Of a stretch of 33,812 nt of DNA, positions 23,344 through 32,854 are shown one piece after another (positions within the stretch are counted from its first letter, which is position 1; each line of letters begins with the position of its first letter). The position numbers and the translations under genes were made by a program. Source of the stretch: an uncultured Eubacteriales bacterium. Its GTDB lineage: Bacteria > Bacillota > Clostridia > Oscillospirales > CAG-272. Below the pieces are notes generated by a model that was given only the letters and a program-made list of their open reading frames with translations, ran no database searches and had not been told where the DNA came from. Location: the NCBI GenBank assembly GCA_934481515.1, contig CAKSPO010000021.1, forward strand, positions 1-33,812. The letters run 5' to 3'.

Positions 23344-24903
23344 GTGAAGCAATCTCTGAAGCTCTGTGCGCTTTTTTTGATTCTCCTGATGGTTGTTCCG
23401 CTGGCGGGACTTCCTGCTTTTGCGGAGGGAAGCGTTACCGTGGACGGAAAGGGCGTCTCGGTGCAGGACGGAAACGCATTGGATTTGCGCGAATCGGTTC
23501 CTGAAGGAAAGCAGTTTGTTTTTGCGCATGTCACGGAGCCGGACGGGAAGCGCTATGCCACCGCAGAGGCGGAAGTCGTGCTTCCGGCGGGATCCGTTGT
23601 CACGACGGTGCAGGTTTCCCTGACGGCACTGAGCGCGCCGACGGTGCGGGCAAAGGAGCCGGAGGGCATCCGGTTTGAGACTGCGGTCAACCGGTCGGAT
23701 TTTGAAGCGCTGGAAAAGGACGCCGATGTGGCACAGCTCCGGCTGGTAACACTGATTGCTCCGTCGGAATACATCACCAAAGCGGGGGCTTTTACGCCCG
23801 ACGCGCTGAAGCGGGAATACGGAGAGGACGCGGTCTCCTTCGTCTCGGTAGAAGCTTCCTCCAAGGCGTGGTACTCCGAGACCGCCGTCGCGGAAAGCTG
23901 TGTTTTTGCCGGGTCGCTGGTTCGGATCAAAGAAGCAAATTATAATCGGAAGTTCTCCGGCATCGGAATGCTGGAGGTCACCCTGAAGAACGGAGAGCGC
24001 GTCACGCTTTCTGCCGAGAACGAAGGGAAGCAGGTTGCCGGAGCCATGTCGGAGCTGAGCAAAAAGCTGTTGGATTCCGCGGAAGCGGCAGAGCTGACAG
24101 AGGAACAAAAGGAAATGCTGAAAAAATATGCCGACGCCTATGTGAAGGGCAACCGCGAAAAGCAGGTCAAGGCGCTGAAGGGACTGAACGTGCTTGCCAT
24201 CGGAGACAGCCTGTTCGGCGGCGACTACCTCGGCAGGTCAGGGCAGTGGCTCAACCTCATGGCAAAGGAGTGCGAATGGAACCTGACCAACCTCGGAACC
24301 GACGGTTGGACGGTGGCATACAATCCGGGCGCTTATCCGGAGGGACAACGGGTGCGCGACTCCATCTACCAAAAGCTGTATAACGACAGCAGTTACCGCT
24401 TCGGGAACGCCGATTACACCTTCAATTACAGCGGAAAGACTGCGACGGCGCCGGGAGACGTGGACATCATTTTTCTGGAGGGCGGCATCAACGACTATGG
24501 TTGGGGAATTCCGCTCGGCGACGTGAATTCCGCCGATCCTTCCACCTGCCTCGGCGCATACAACCAAATTATTTCGCGCCTTCTGAAATATTATCCGAAT
24601 GCCACAATCATCCTTGTCACCACGTGGCAGCTGAACGGAGCCGCCAAGGAGTATACCACCGGGCTGAATCGTTTGTACGAAGCAAAATATAAGAAAAATG
24701 ACCGCGTCCGTCTGATTGACGCGGGAGACAAGAACGTTTCGGGCGTGGATATGAACGACGCGGCATTCCGCGCAGTCTACGGCAAAGAAGGAAATCCGAA
24801 CGATAAATATCACCTCGGACCGAAGGGAATGGAGCTGATGCACGAAAGGCTTTTGTCCTACGTGTATAAGGCAAACAGATCCGGCTGGACGCCGTTTGTC
24901 TGA
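23344..24903 (+). CDS. secreted SGNH hydrolase, shortest paralogue
   Basis: This 519-residue exported protein has a signal peptide ending LPAFA (residue 27), a short beta region, the unassigned LRF module (about 95-265; GIRFETAV, VTLIAPSEY, FAGSLVRIKE, FSGIGMLEV) and a C-terminal SGNH domain. The hydrolase blocks are visible: nucleophile S289 in IGDSLFGG, block II NLGTDGW, block III GGIND (380-384) and D487/H490 in DKYHL. Such enzymes usually remove acetyl or other acyl groups from glycans; the substrate is unknown. There is no LamG-like domain, unlike the next two genes. The start is GTG at 23344 behind GGAGGAAA. It is first of three paralogues behind one promoter. Confidence 0.85.
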   Translation: MKQSLKLCALFLILLMVVPLAGLPAFAEGSVTVDGKGVSVQDGNALDLRESVPEGKQFVFAHVTEPDGKRYATAEAEVVLPAGSVVTTVQVSLTALSAPTVRAKEPEGIRFETAVNRSDFEALEKDADVAQLRLVTLIAPSEYITKAGAFTPDALKREYGEDAVSFVSVEASSKAWYSETAVAESCVFAGSLVRIKEANYNRKFSGIGMLEVTLKNGERVTLSAENEGKQVAGAMSELSKKLLDSAEAAELTEEQKEMLKKYADAYVKGNREKQVKALKGLNVLAIGDSLFGGDYLGRSGQWLNLMAKECEWNLTNLGTDGWTVAYNPGAYPEGQRVRDSIYQKLYNDSSYRFGNADYTFNYSGKTATAPGDVDIIFLEGGINDYGWGIPLGDVNSADPSTCLGAYNQIISRLLKYYPNATIILVTTWQLNGAAKEYTTGLNRLYEAKYKKNDRVRLIDAGDKNVSGVDMNDAAFRAVYGKEGNPNDKYHLGPKGMELMHERLLSYVYKANRSGWTPFV

Positions 24904-24975
24904 TCGGCAATTGATTTTCTGCTTCTGTCAAGGCGCTTTTTCAATCAAAACAGATTGCAACGGAGGAGAGAAGAA

Positions 24976-27900
24976 ATGAACCAAAGGTGGTTCCGAAAGC
25001 AGTTGGCGCTGGCACTTGCAGTGCTCATGCTGATTCCGCTGATTGTTCTTCCCGCGACTGCGGCGGAAGCGGACGAAGACGTGCTGTACGAACAGGACTT
25101 TGAGAATTTTGCAAAGCCATCGAACTGGCCGACGCTTGCAAAAGCGGAAAACGGGGAGATGAGCTTCACGCTGGGGGCGGATTCCTCCGATACGACGAAG
25201 GTGTATTGGCTGAAAACGACCGAGAATAACAGAACCGTCTACAAGTTTGGCACATTCTCCGGAACTGCCTTTACGGAGGGCGGAAAAGACTATCCGGTGA
25301 CCACCAACGGAAACGAAACCGGCAGGATCGGTACGCTGACCTACGGCGGAGCGACGGTGGACCTGTATTGCACCGGGCGCGACCTTGCCAACTACATCAC
25401 GGCATCGACGCAGGCACCGAATATCAACTACAATGCCGTTCTTTCCTTCGACGGTGTAAAGGCGGCGAATGCCGGAAAGTACATCGTGGTGGAAATGGAC
25501 TATTACCTGCCCTCTGACGGCAGGGGAGCGGTACAGATCAAAGGAAAGACCTCCGGCGGGGATGTGGACTTCTGCCAGATCACCCTCGGTGCGGTTCCGG
25601 TCTTTGCGGGAGCCAAGCACGGCGGCGCACTTGTCAACGCAAAAACGCTCAAGGCAAACGCATGGAACCGGCTCCGGTTCTTTATCAATCTGGAGAACGA
25701 CGTTTACGAGGTTTACGCCAACGGCGTGCTCTCCGTTTCCGGTGAGTGCAAAAAGAATTCCTTCTCCAAAAACGGCGACGGACTCAAGGGAATCACGCTC
25801 TGGGCGATTCCGCGAACCAACAATGTCACTTCCGATCTTTCTTCGCTTGCCGGTACGGTGAAGGTGGACAACGTCAGGGTAAAGAAAGCGAATCCCGCGG
25901 AGTTTCCTCTGACGGAGACCACCACGGAAAGTGTGAACGGAAGCAATGAGCTTGTTTTCAAAACGACAGGCGACGGGTACGTCCGGGCTCCGTTCAAGGG
26001 GGCTTGCACAAGCAATAAGGTCTACAGCGGAAACGCGGATATGTCCCTTTATGTCGGCAACGCTTACCTCCGCGCGGGAGACATCTACTCCATCGAGCTG
26101 AAGTATCGCCCGCACTTTGACGCTACCGCAAATCAGACGCCGACGGTAGAGGTGCAGTTTGCCGATTATAAGGTCTACAATCCGACAACCAAGGCGACGC
26201 AGGATTGCTCCTTCCTGTCCCTGTTCAGCATCAACCTGAAAACAGGTCAGGTATACGATGCTGTGAATCAGTCTGTGTTTTCCTATGATGTCCGGATGAA
26301 CCTGGACGAGTGGAACACCGTCCGCGTGGAGTTCGATACCGCCACGGGTGCACAGCGCACCTTCGTCAACGGGGCATTTGCATTTGCCCGCTCCGGCTAT
26401 AAAGCACAATATCACTCCGGCAGTTGGAAGAGCGTTGAAGGCGCAACGGATTTCGAGGTACCCTACGGAAAGCTGATTGCCGTCAAGTGCAACAAGAACA
26501 TCGGCGCTTATGCGGAGGGGAGCGCCGCGGATTACAGCGACCTGAACTACGTTGATTTCGGCGGCTGCACCATCAAAAAGACGGCGGCGTTTTCCCGCAT
26601 ACAGCTGGCTCCGACCGAAGAGAATTTTGAAAATCTGACGGCGGGTGCCACACTGACCAAGGATTCCGTGCACTTTTTTGAGGTCGAACCGCCGACCGGC
26701 GCCGTGGTCTGGGAAGAGCGCGGCAACAAGTCGGTTCGGATCAACCTTGCCGACAAGGCAAACGCGGATGCCAATCCGGTGGTAAAGAACGCCGCGTTCT
26801 CTGCGGCGGTTCACGATGTCGTCGCACTGGAGGCGCAGTACTATCTTTCCGCAGATGCAACCGGAAGCATCGTGATGCAGATGCATCACTTTTCCGCAAA
26901 TGAGTTTACGGGAAGAAAGATGTGGCTCAATCTGGTCGGGATTGATCTCAGCTCCGGAAGAATTTCCTATTATTATGGCAGTACCAAAGAGGAGAACCTT
27001 GGGAAGCAGATTCTGGCGCGCGAAGCGTGGAATACCGTGACCATGCTGCTGAATCCGCAAGGCGGCGGACTGGACGTTTATGTCAACGGCGTCTATGACG
27101 GCTCCTGCAATGTCGGTTATACCGGCATCAGTGTTCCGGCAAATGAATTCATTGTCGGAAAGGTACTCAAAAACCAGACGTTGACCGGTTTCTATGCCGT
27201 GGACAATGTCCGGAGCTACACCCCCGCGGAGGATTTCGTCACAGAGCTTCCGGCTACCGATGCCAATGGAAATACACTGAATTATGTGGAGATCAACGGG
27301 CAGAAGATCGGCGCCGACCGGGTGCTCAAGGGAACCGATTACAAAGCGGTTTACTTCGACGGCAGCGTGCTGAACGGCATCATTGCTTCTGTTGACAAAG
27401 CTTCCGTCCGTCTGGATGCGCACGCCGGACTGCGCTTTGCCACCTATATCAATCAGGAGAAAATCAATGCGGTTCATGCAAAGGCAGAGCGCGGCGAGAT
27501 CGCCGGCTACCGCATCGGAACGCTGATTACGCTTGACAGCTACCGCAGAATTGCGGGCGGCGGAACGCGCGAGGCGCTGGAAGCGCTGGCGGAGCGCGGC
27601 AACAGAGGCAAGACCTACATTGACGTGGAAGCCACCTACAATGTCTGGTTCGACCACGCCAAGGCGGGACTGACGGCTTCCGACGGCGAGGCAGTCTTTG
27701 CCGGAACCATCACGGACATTATGGATGCGCATCTGAGCGTGCCGATGTACGGCGTCGGGTATGTGGAAATTTACACGCTTGCCGGAAAGACGGCGGCAGT
27801 ATACGGTGCGGGTCATACCGCGTCCGTCGCGGAGAAGGCGCAGACCATTCTCGACGGAGTTCTCAGCGGATACACAGAGGAGGAAATTGCATTGCTCAAC

Positions 27901-28686
27901 GGATTTGTCAACGGTCATGTTCCCACGGCGCGGGAACAGCAGATCGAAGCATTGCGCGGGATGAACGTGCTGGCGCTCGGCGACAGCCTGTTCTACGGAG
28001 CGCAGACCACCATCGGAGAAAAGCAGTGGCTCAACCGGCTCGGCAAGGAAGCCAGCTGGCATCTGACCAATCTCGGCATCGGGGGAATGACCGTTTCCCT
28101 GACCCCGAACAACGCGACGGCGCCGAGAGACTCCATGTATGACCGGATGTTCAACACCGATGATTTCGTTTACGGCACCAAAAACGAAAGATACTACAAC
28201 AGCGGCAACCCCTCCGGAAATCCGGAGGACGTGGAGCTGATTCTTCTGGAGGGTGGCTGCAACGACTACGGCTCCGCCATCGCGGCGCCCTTGGGGACGG
28301 TCGACTCCCGCGACAGCGGAACCTACCTCGGTGCGTGGAACCTCATCACCGAAAGACTGCTTGCCGCCTATCCCAACGCAAAGCTCGTTTTTGTGACGAC
28401 GTGGAATCTCGGCGGCTCTCAGGATCGTTCCGCCGGAGCGGGCGACAACCTTACCTCCATGGAATTTTCCCGGAGCATCATCACCCTGTACAATGAAAAA
28501 TACGCTTCCAACAGCCGCGTTGCGCTGATTGACGCGGGCGACCCCGCCGTTTCCGGCGTGGATATGAACAATACGACCTGGAGAAATACCTATTCGTACG
28601 ACAACTACCACCTCAACGACGAGGGCATGAAGCTCATGGCGGAACGGATGCTCCCCCTGATCTGGGAAATCATGCGGAAGAAGTAA
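24976..28686 (+). CDS. secreted SGNH hydrolase with three LamG-like domains
   Basis: This 1236-residue exported protein is the largest of the set. The ATG at 24976 follows GGAGGAGAG. The signal peptide ends LPATA. Three LamG-like domains follow (about 35-295, 300-540, 540-760), each with an aromatic-rich beta pattern and a final DNVR or VDF strand. The third is a close relative of the LamG-like part of the GH31 protein (FIVGKVLKNQTLTGFYAVD). Then comes the LRF module (about 800-975; GLRFATYI, IGTLITLDSY, FAGTITDI, YGVGYVEI) and the SGNH domain with S1004 in LGDSLFYG, N1096 in GGCNDYG and D1209/H1212 in YDNYHL. It probably binds a polysaccharide through the LamG parts and deacylates it. Spacing to the upstream gene is 72 bases without a terminator. 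Confidence 0.85.
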   Translation: MNQRWFRKQLALALAVLMLIPLIVLPATAAEADEDVLYEQDFENFAKPSNWPTLAKAENGEMSFTLGADSSDTTKVYWLKTTENNRTVYKFGTFSGTAFTEGGKDYPVTTNGNETGRIGTLTYGGATVDLYCTGRDLANYITASTQAPNINYNAVLSFDGVKAANAGKYIVVEMDYYLPSDGRGAVQIKGKTSGGDVDFCQITLGAVPVFAGAKHGGALVNAKTLKANAWNRLRFFINLENDVYEVYANGVLSVSGECKKNSFSKNGDGLKGITLWAIPRTNNVTSDLSSLAGTVKVDNVRVKKANPAEFPLTETTTESVNGSNELVFKTTGDGYVRAPFKGACTSNKVYSGNADMSLYVGNAYLRAGDIYSIELKYRPHFDATANQTPTVEVQFADYKVYNPTTKATQDCSFLSLFSINLKTGQVYDAVNQSVFSYDVRMNLDEWNTVRVEFDTATGAQRTFVNGAFAFARSGYKAQYHSGSWKSVEGATDFEVPYGKLIAVKCNKNIGAYAEGSAADYSDLNYVDFGGCTIKKTAAFSRIQLAPTEENFENLTAGATLTKDSVHFFEVEPPTGAVVWEERGNKSVRINLADKANADANPVVKNAAFSAAVHDVVALEAQYYLSADATGSIVMQMHHFSANEFTGRKMWLNLVGIDLSSGRISYYYGSTKEENLGKQILAREAWNTVTMLLNPQGGGLDVYVNGVYDGSCNVGYTGISVPANEFIVGKVLKNQTLTGFYAVDNVRSYTPAEDFVTELPATDANGNTLNYVEINGQKIGADRVLKGTDYKAVYFDGSVLNGIIASVDKASVRLDAHAGLRFATYINQEKINAVHAKAERGEIAGYRIGTLITLDSYRRIAGGGTREALEALAERGNRGKTYIDVEATYNVWFDHAKAGLTASDGEAVFAGTITDIMDAHLSVPMYGVGYVEIYTLAGKTAAVYGAGHTASVAEKAQTILDGVLSGYTEEEIALLNGFVNGHVPTAREQQIEALRGMNVLALGDSLFYGAQTTIGEKQWLNRLGKEASWHLTNLGIGGMTVSLTPNNATAPRDSMYDRMFNTDDFVYGTKNERYYNSGNPSGNPEDVELILLEGGCNDYGSAIAAPLGTVDSRDSGTYLGAWNLITERLLAAYPNAKLVFVTTWNLGGSQDRSAGAGDNLTSMEFSRSIITLYNEKYASNSRVALIDAGDPAVSGVDMNNTTWRNTYSYDNYHLNDEGMKLMAERMLPLIWEIMRKK

Positions 28687-28714
28687 GACGCAGAAAAAAT
28701 TGATTTCGTATTTG

Positions 28715-28728
28715 CGCGCCGCGGCGCG
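28715..28728. repeat. 14-base perfect palindrome between SGNH genes
   Basis: CGCGCCGCGGCGCG is its own reverse complement and lies in the 71-base gap before the third SGNH gene, followed by an A-rich stretch and the ribosome site. As RNA it could form a small hairpin that affects processing or expression of the last gene. Confidence 0.45.
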
Positions 28729-28757
28729 GAAAATAAAAAAGCAAAAGGAGAAAAAAC

Positions 28758-31025
28758 ATGAAAACAAGAAAACTGCTGGCACTCGTTCTCACGGTTCTGA
28801 TGCTGGTACCCATGATTGTCGCGCCGGCAACCGCCGCCGACCTTGAGTATGCAAAGTTTGACTTTGAGAACCTGACTGCCGGAAAAGCACTCACCAAAGC
28901 AGACGGCTTCCAGGAGGTTCAGCCGACGCAGAGCGTGATGAGCGAGGGCGAGGGCGACGCAAAGAACACCTTTGTCCGTGTCCCGTTCTTCGGCGAATGC
29001 CGTAAGACCAACGATTATGAGGGCAATGTCGATAAGTCCATTCAGATCAACCACGATAAGCTTCCCACCACGGGAACCTTCGTCATTTCCGTAGACTATC
29101 GTCCGCACTATGACGCGGCAGTCGGCGGCTCTCCCACGCTGGAGCTGCAGTTCCGCAAGTATACGTTCACCGACAAGGACGGAAATGTGCATACCAACGG
29201 CGAGTATTTCAATATCTTTACCATCGATGTCAAGACCGGTGGACTCAATTCCGCTGCCGGAACCGTTCAGCCAGGCGCAGAGGGTCTGAAGCAGGATCAG
29301 TGGAACAGCATCAAGATCGTCTTCTCCCCCAAGGAAGGCAGATTCAATACCTACATCAACGGCAAGCTTTATGCCGTGAAGGAGTCCATCACCGGCCAGT
29401 ATTACACCGGATCGGGTTGGGGGCACTGCCCCAATGCTACGGATCTTGTCGTGGATGCCAACCGGATCATTCTTGCCAAGTGCAACAAGAACGTCGGCGC
29501 CTACAGCAAGGACGAGAGCAAAATGACCTACGTTGACGTGGACAACATCCGCGTGTATAGCGAAGCCCCCTCCGAAATCACCCTCAACGGTGAGAAGAAA
29601 CAGGTTCCCGCCGGTTCTTCGGTGGAGCTGACAGAGGCGGGGCAGAAGCTGCTTTGGGCAAAGGTGACCAAGAAGGACGGCACCTCCTCTGTTACGACCA
29701 AGAATGCGGTGGTTGCTGAGGACGGTATGACCATCGAAACCCACACCGTTTCTCTTTCCACGGTCGGGGGTGCCGGCGCACGGGAAGGAAATCCGCTGGG
29801 ACTCCGTTTTGTGACCAGGCTCGGCAAGGCGGAATATGATGCCCTCAAGGCAACCGCCGAGGTGGAAAGCATCCGCATCGGAACCCTGATCGCTCCCAAG
29901 CTCAGCATTTCCGCGATTGCGGGCGAATTTACCAAGGAAGTTCTCGGTGACAACGCAGTGGAGGTGATTGCAACGGACGGAAAATGGTATGATACCGAGG
30001 AGAACGCATATCTGTTTGCGGGATCTCTCGTCAATATCAAGGAAAATCACTACAACAGCGAGTTCTGCGCACGCGGCTTTGTTGAGGTGAAGCTGAAGAG
30101 CGGTGAAACCTACACGGTTTACAGCACCGAGGGGAAGGACGACGCGCAGACCGGTACCATTGCGGCGGCAGCAAAGCTTGCCATCGAGTCCGACAAAACC
30201 CTGAACGAAGCGCAGAAGGCGGCTCTCAAGGTCTACGCAGACGCATTTGTCGGCGACCTGACCGAATACTACCGCAAATCCATGAACGGACTGAACGTTC
30301 TGGCACTCGGCGACAGCCTTTTCTGGGGAACCATAGGCGTTGACCGTAGCAAGCAGTGGGTCAACCTGATGGGCGCGGAGTGCAAATGGAACCTGACCAA
30401 CCTCGGCGTCAGCGGCATGACCGTTTCCAAGACCGCAAATAACCAGACCTCCGGAAAGGCTTCCATGTATGAAAGACTTTTCAACAACGCGGATTTCCGT
30501 TGGGGAACCACGAATTCCGATTATTACAAGGTCGGGACCCCCTCCGGCGCGGCAGAGGACGTGGATCTGATTATTCTGGAGGGTGGTTGCAATGACTACG
30601 GAACCGCAGTCGCGGCACCTCTCGGAACCAATGATTCCAAAGATTCCGGCACCTATCTCGGCGCATGGAACCTCATTACCGAAAAACTGCTTGCTACTTA
30701 TCCCAATGCAAAGATCATCTTCCTCACAACCTGGGATCTTCCCGGCAGTCAGGATCGCTCCAAGGGAGCCAACGACGGAATGACCTCCATGGAGTTCTCC
30801 CGGAGCATTCTGTCCCTCTACAAGGAAAAGTATGCGGACAACGACCGCGTCTATCTGATCGATGGCGGTAACGCAAGCGTTTCCGGCGTGGATATGAGAG
30901 ACCCCGTCTGGAGAGGTACCTACTCTACCGACTTCTATCACCTCAAGGAGACCGGCTTCCGGATTATGGCAGACCATATGCTGCCCCTGATCTGGCAGGT
31001 TGTCACCGGCAAGGCGAACGGGTAA
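28758..31025 (+). CDS. secreted SGNH hydrolase with one LamG-like domain
   Basis: This 755-residue exported protein starts at ATG 28758 behind AAAAGGAG. The signal peptide ends APATA (about residue 26). One LamG-like domain (about 30-275) is closest to the second such domain of the 24976 protein: both contain KCNKN-(V/I)-GAY and a YRPH-(Y/F)-DA strand. A short linker domain (about 275-330) leads to the LRF module (about 335-475; GLRFVTRL, IGTLIAPKL, FAGSLVNIKE) and the SGNH domain with S520 in LGDSLFWG, N612 in GGCNDYG and D725/H728 in DFYHL. The codons look more biased to AAG, AAC and ATC than in neighbouring genes, which may mean high expression. A very strong terminator hairpin follows the stop. 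Confidence 0.86.
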   Translation: MKTRKLLALVLTVLMLVPMIVAPATAADLEYAKFDFENLTAGKALTKADGFQEVQPTQSVMSEGEGDAKNTFVRVPFFGECRKTNDYEGNVDKSIQINHDKLPTTGTFVISVDYRPHYDAAVGGSPTLELQFRKYTFTDKDGNVHTNGEYFNIFTIDVKTGGLNSAAGTVQPGAEGLKQDQWNSIKIVFSPKEGRFNTYINGKLYAVKESITGQYYTGSGWGHCPNATDLVVDANRIILAKCNKNVGAYSKDESKMTYVDVDNIRVYSEAPSEITLNGEKKQVPAGSSVELTEAGQKLLWAKVTKKDGTSSVTTKNAVVAEDGMTIETHTVSLSTVGGAGAREGNPLGLRFVTRLGKAEYDALKATAEVESIRIGTLIAPKLSISAIAGEFTKEVLGDNAVEVIATDGKWYDTEENAYLFAGSLVNIKENHYNSEFCARGFVEVKLKSGETYTVYSTEGKDDAQTGTIAAAAKLAIESDKTLNEAQKAALKVYADAFVGDLTEYYRKSMNGLNVLALGDSLFWGTIGVDRSKQWVNLMGAECKWNLTNLGVSGMTVSKTANNQTSGKASMYERLFNNADFRWGTTNSDYYKVGTPSGAAEDVDLIILEGGCNDYGTAVAAPLGTNDSKDSGTYLGAWNLITEKLLATYPNAKIIFLTTWDLPGSQDRSKGANDGMTSMEFSRSILSLYKEKYADNDRVYLIDGGNASVSGVDMRDPVWRGTYSTDFYHLKETGFRIMADHMLPLIWQVVTGKANG

Positions 31026-31040
31026 ATCCGAATCCGGAAC

Positions 31041-31085
31041 AAGGAACGGCGGAAGCGCTGCAAAGCGCTTCCGCCGTTCCTTTGT
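31041..31085 (+). terminator. strong terminator after the SGNH operon
   Basis: A perfect 19-bp stem (31041-31059 with 31064-31082) encloses the tetraloop GCAA and is followed by TGTTATTATTTG. The tail is not a pure T-run but the stem is exceptionally stable. Confidence 0.8.
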
Positions 31086-31147
31086 TATTATTTGATGGAT
31101 TCTTTCTGCCGTCACAAGCCGGGATGTTATTCTGCAGCTCTGGCGGA

Positions 31148-32356
31148 TCAGATATAATCCGAGATGTAGGGCATTTCATGGAGCAGAACGTCATCCAGCA
31201 GGCGAACCGTTTGTTCGTTTGCGCTCAGACGTCCCATCCGGTACAGCTTTGATGCGGTTTTGTAGCCGAGGAGCAGGGTTGTCAACGTTGCAATCGAGAG
31301 CTTTACGGTATGATGCGTTGCCGGTTCTGCCGGGGAGCACTCCCCGTTGTGGAAGCGGACAAAGAAGGTTTTGCTGTTCCGGGAAAGGAAAGAATCCTCC
31401 ACCTCAAAGGCAATGCAGACATTGTTTGCGGAAACATCACAGCGGTATTTCCGGAAGAACTGCTCCACATCCACAATCCGCCCCATGATATACGGGCGAA
31501 TGGTTTCGCGGATGTCTCCGTCCTCCAGCTCAAAGGCAATGGGGTCGCTGAAGTAGGAGCTTCCCCGCACCTCATCAATCATGGAGTCGTGCGCACGGAT
31601 ATATTCCCACAGCCCATCGTGCGCCTCCCGGTTCAGGTAAATCAGCTCCTTGATGTACATGATGTCGTCCTTGATAAGGTATACCATATAACCGCAGGGT
31701 TTGTCGCTGACATCGTAGTAGACCGCAACAACGGTGTCATCCTCGTCCCAGCGGAAGTATTCTTCCCATGCCAGCGCGTTCCGGAACAGGCACCCGTGCG
31801 TGCTTGCCGCAAACTGTGCGTGCAGATTGCGAAAATCCTCGCTTTCCCAGCCGACTCTGCGCACATATCCGGGTGCGGAGGCTTTTTCGGGAATCTGACG
31901 GTCCTTTACCGAGTAGGTGATTTTGTTGGAAACGATTTCCCATCCCATTTTCCGGTACAGCGGAATCGAGTACGGAAACAGCAGTGCGACCGACTGCTTC
32001 TTTTCCTGCATGTGCGACAGGCTCCGCAGCATCAGCTGCTTCATAATTCCTTTTCCGGAGTATTCAGGGTAGGTGCAGACGCTGGTGACAAATCCGATCG
32101 GATATGCGGCATTGTAGATGTTCATTTTCAGCGGGTAAACGGCGATTTGTGAGATTAGCGTATCCCCGTCAAAGCATCCGAGGACATCCGCACGCTCCAG
32201 AATCGGGAATTTGGAACGCTTGATCTCATCGTCCCGCCATCCGCTGGTGGAAAGATCCTGCTCTGTGATCTGAAAGGCATATCGCAGCAGCGCGTTGTAT
32301 TGCTCCAGGTCATCGGTTTGCAGATTTCGTATTTCATAGTTGGCGTTTGAAAGCAT
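31148..32356 (-). CDS. GNAT acetyltransferase of the Eis type
   Basis: This 402-residue protein has the three-part form of Eis-like enzymes: an N-terminal GNAT domain with the acetyl-CoA loop VCTYPEYSGKGIMKQLM (about 95-111), a second GNAT-like domain (about 155-290; FRWDEDDTVVAVYY) and a C-terminal sterol-carrier-like domain (about 300-402; LSIATLTTLLLGYK). Family members acetylate aminoglycosides or protein lysines; the natural substrate here is unknown. Length is typical, about 400 residues. The ATG at 32356 follows GGAGAAAA. It has its own promoter. Confidence 0.88.
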   Translation of the reverse strand: MLSNANYEIRNLQTDDLEQYNALLRYAFQITEQDLSTSGWRDDEIKRSKFPILERADVLGCFDGDTLISQIAVYPLKMNIYNAAYPIGFVTSVCTYPEYSGKGIMKQLMLRSLSHMQEKKQSVALLFPYSIPLYRKMGWEIVSNKITYSVKDRQIPEKASAPGYVRRVGWESEDFRNLHAQFAASTHGCLFRNALAWEEYFRWDEDDTVVAVYYDVSDKPCGYMVYLIKDDIMYIKELIYLNREAHDGLWEYIRAHDSMIDEVRGSSYFSDPIAFELEDGDIRETIRPYIMGRIVDVEQFFRKYRCDVSANNVCIAFEVEDSFLSRNSKTFFVRFHNGECSPAEPATHHTVKLSIATLTTLLLGYKTASKLYRMGRLSANEQTVRLLDDVLLHEMPYISDYI

Positions 32357-32400
32357 GATTTTCTCCGTTTTCTTGGGAAAGGCATTTTTGTTACTATATT

Positions 32401-32429
32401 ATTATATCAGCGCGGAGCGGAAAAGTCAA
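32401..32429 (-). promoter_or_regulatory. promoter of the Eis-type acetyltransferase
   Basis: On the minus strand TTGACT (32429-32424) and TATAAT (32406-32401) are 17 bases apart, giving a leader of about 40 bases. Confidence 0.75.
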
Positions 32430-32485
32430 GCCTTCCGGATGCCGGAAAAACGGGAAGCGGAGGAGCAGAAGGGCTTCTGCTCCCG

Positions 32486-32854
32486 TTACATCAGGTTTTC
32501 GAGTGAAAAGCGCTCCAATCTGCGCACGTCGCCAAGCGCATCCCGCAGAAGCGCGGCGGCGGTGCGGAAGCCGAAAAGGTCTCCGCAGGAAGCGCACGCC
32601 TCCAGCGTTGCCGCCTGTTCGCTGACCCGATCCACCACCGTATATCCCACTGACAGCCCGACAAAGCCGACCCGCTTTTCCCAGTAGGAACGGAGTTCTG
32701 CGGTTCCTGCTGCACAGTCTTCCTCGCCGATGTCGGGAAGAGCGTTCAGAAGCGCTTCCATTTCATCCGCAACCCGGTTGATATAAAAATAATTGCCGAT
32801 GACGCATCCAAGCATCAGAACCAGGAGCACCAGTGTAACGATTAAGGATTTCAT
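32486..32854 (-). CDS. DUF4363 family membrane-anchored protein
   Basis: This 122-residue protein has one N-terminal membrane helix (about 3-24) and a helical extracytoplasmic domain with SYWEKRVGF, the ACASCGDLFGFRTA region and the C-terminal RLERFSLENL that is typical of DUF4363. The ATG at 32854 is chosen for GGAGAAAA upstream and overlaps the stop of the YetF gene (ATGA). DUF4363 genes commonly sit beside YetF-like genes in spore-forming Clostridia and Bacilli; their function is unknown. Confidence 0.82.
   Translation of the reverse strand: MKSLIVTLVLLVLMLGCVIGNYFYINRVADEMEALLNALPDIGEEDCAAGTAELRSYWEKRVGFVGLSVGYTVVDRVSEQAATLEACASCGDLFGFRTAAALLRDALGDVRRLERFSLENLM

Noticed and set aside
24928..31115. 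Very long open frames on the minus strand opposite the SGNH genes (1284 and 836 codons)
   Set aside because: They mirror the reading frames of clear secreted enzymes, have no recognisable domains or ribosome sites, and arise from codon bias in GC-rich genes.
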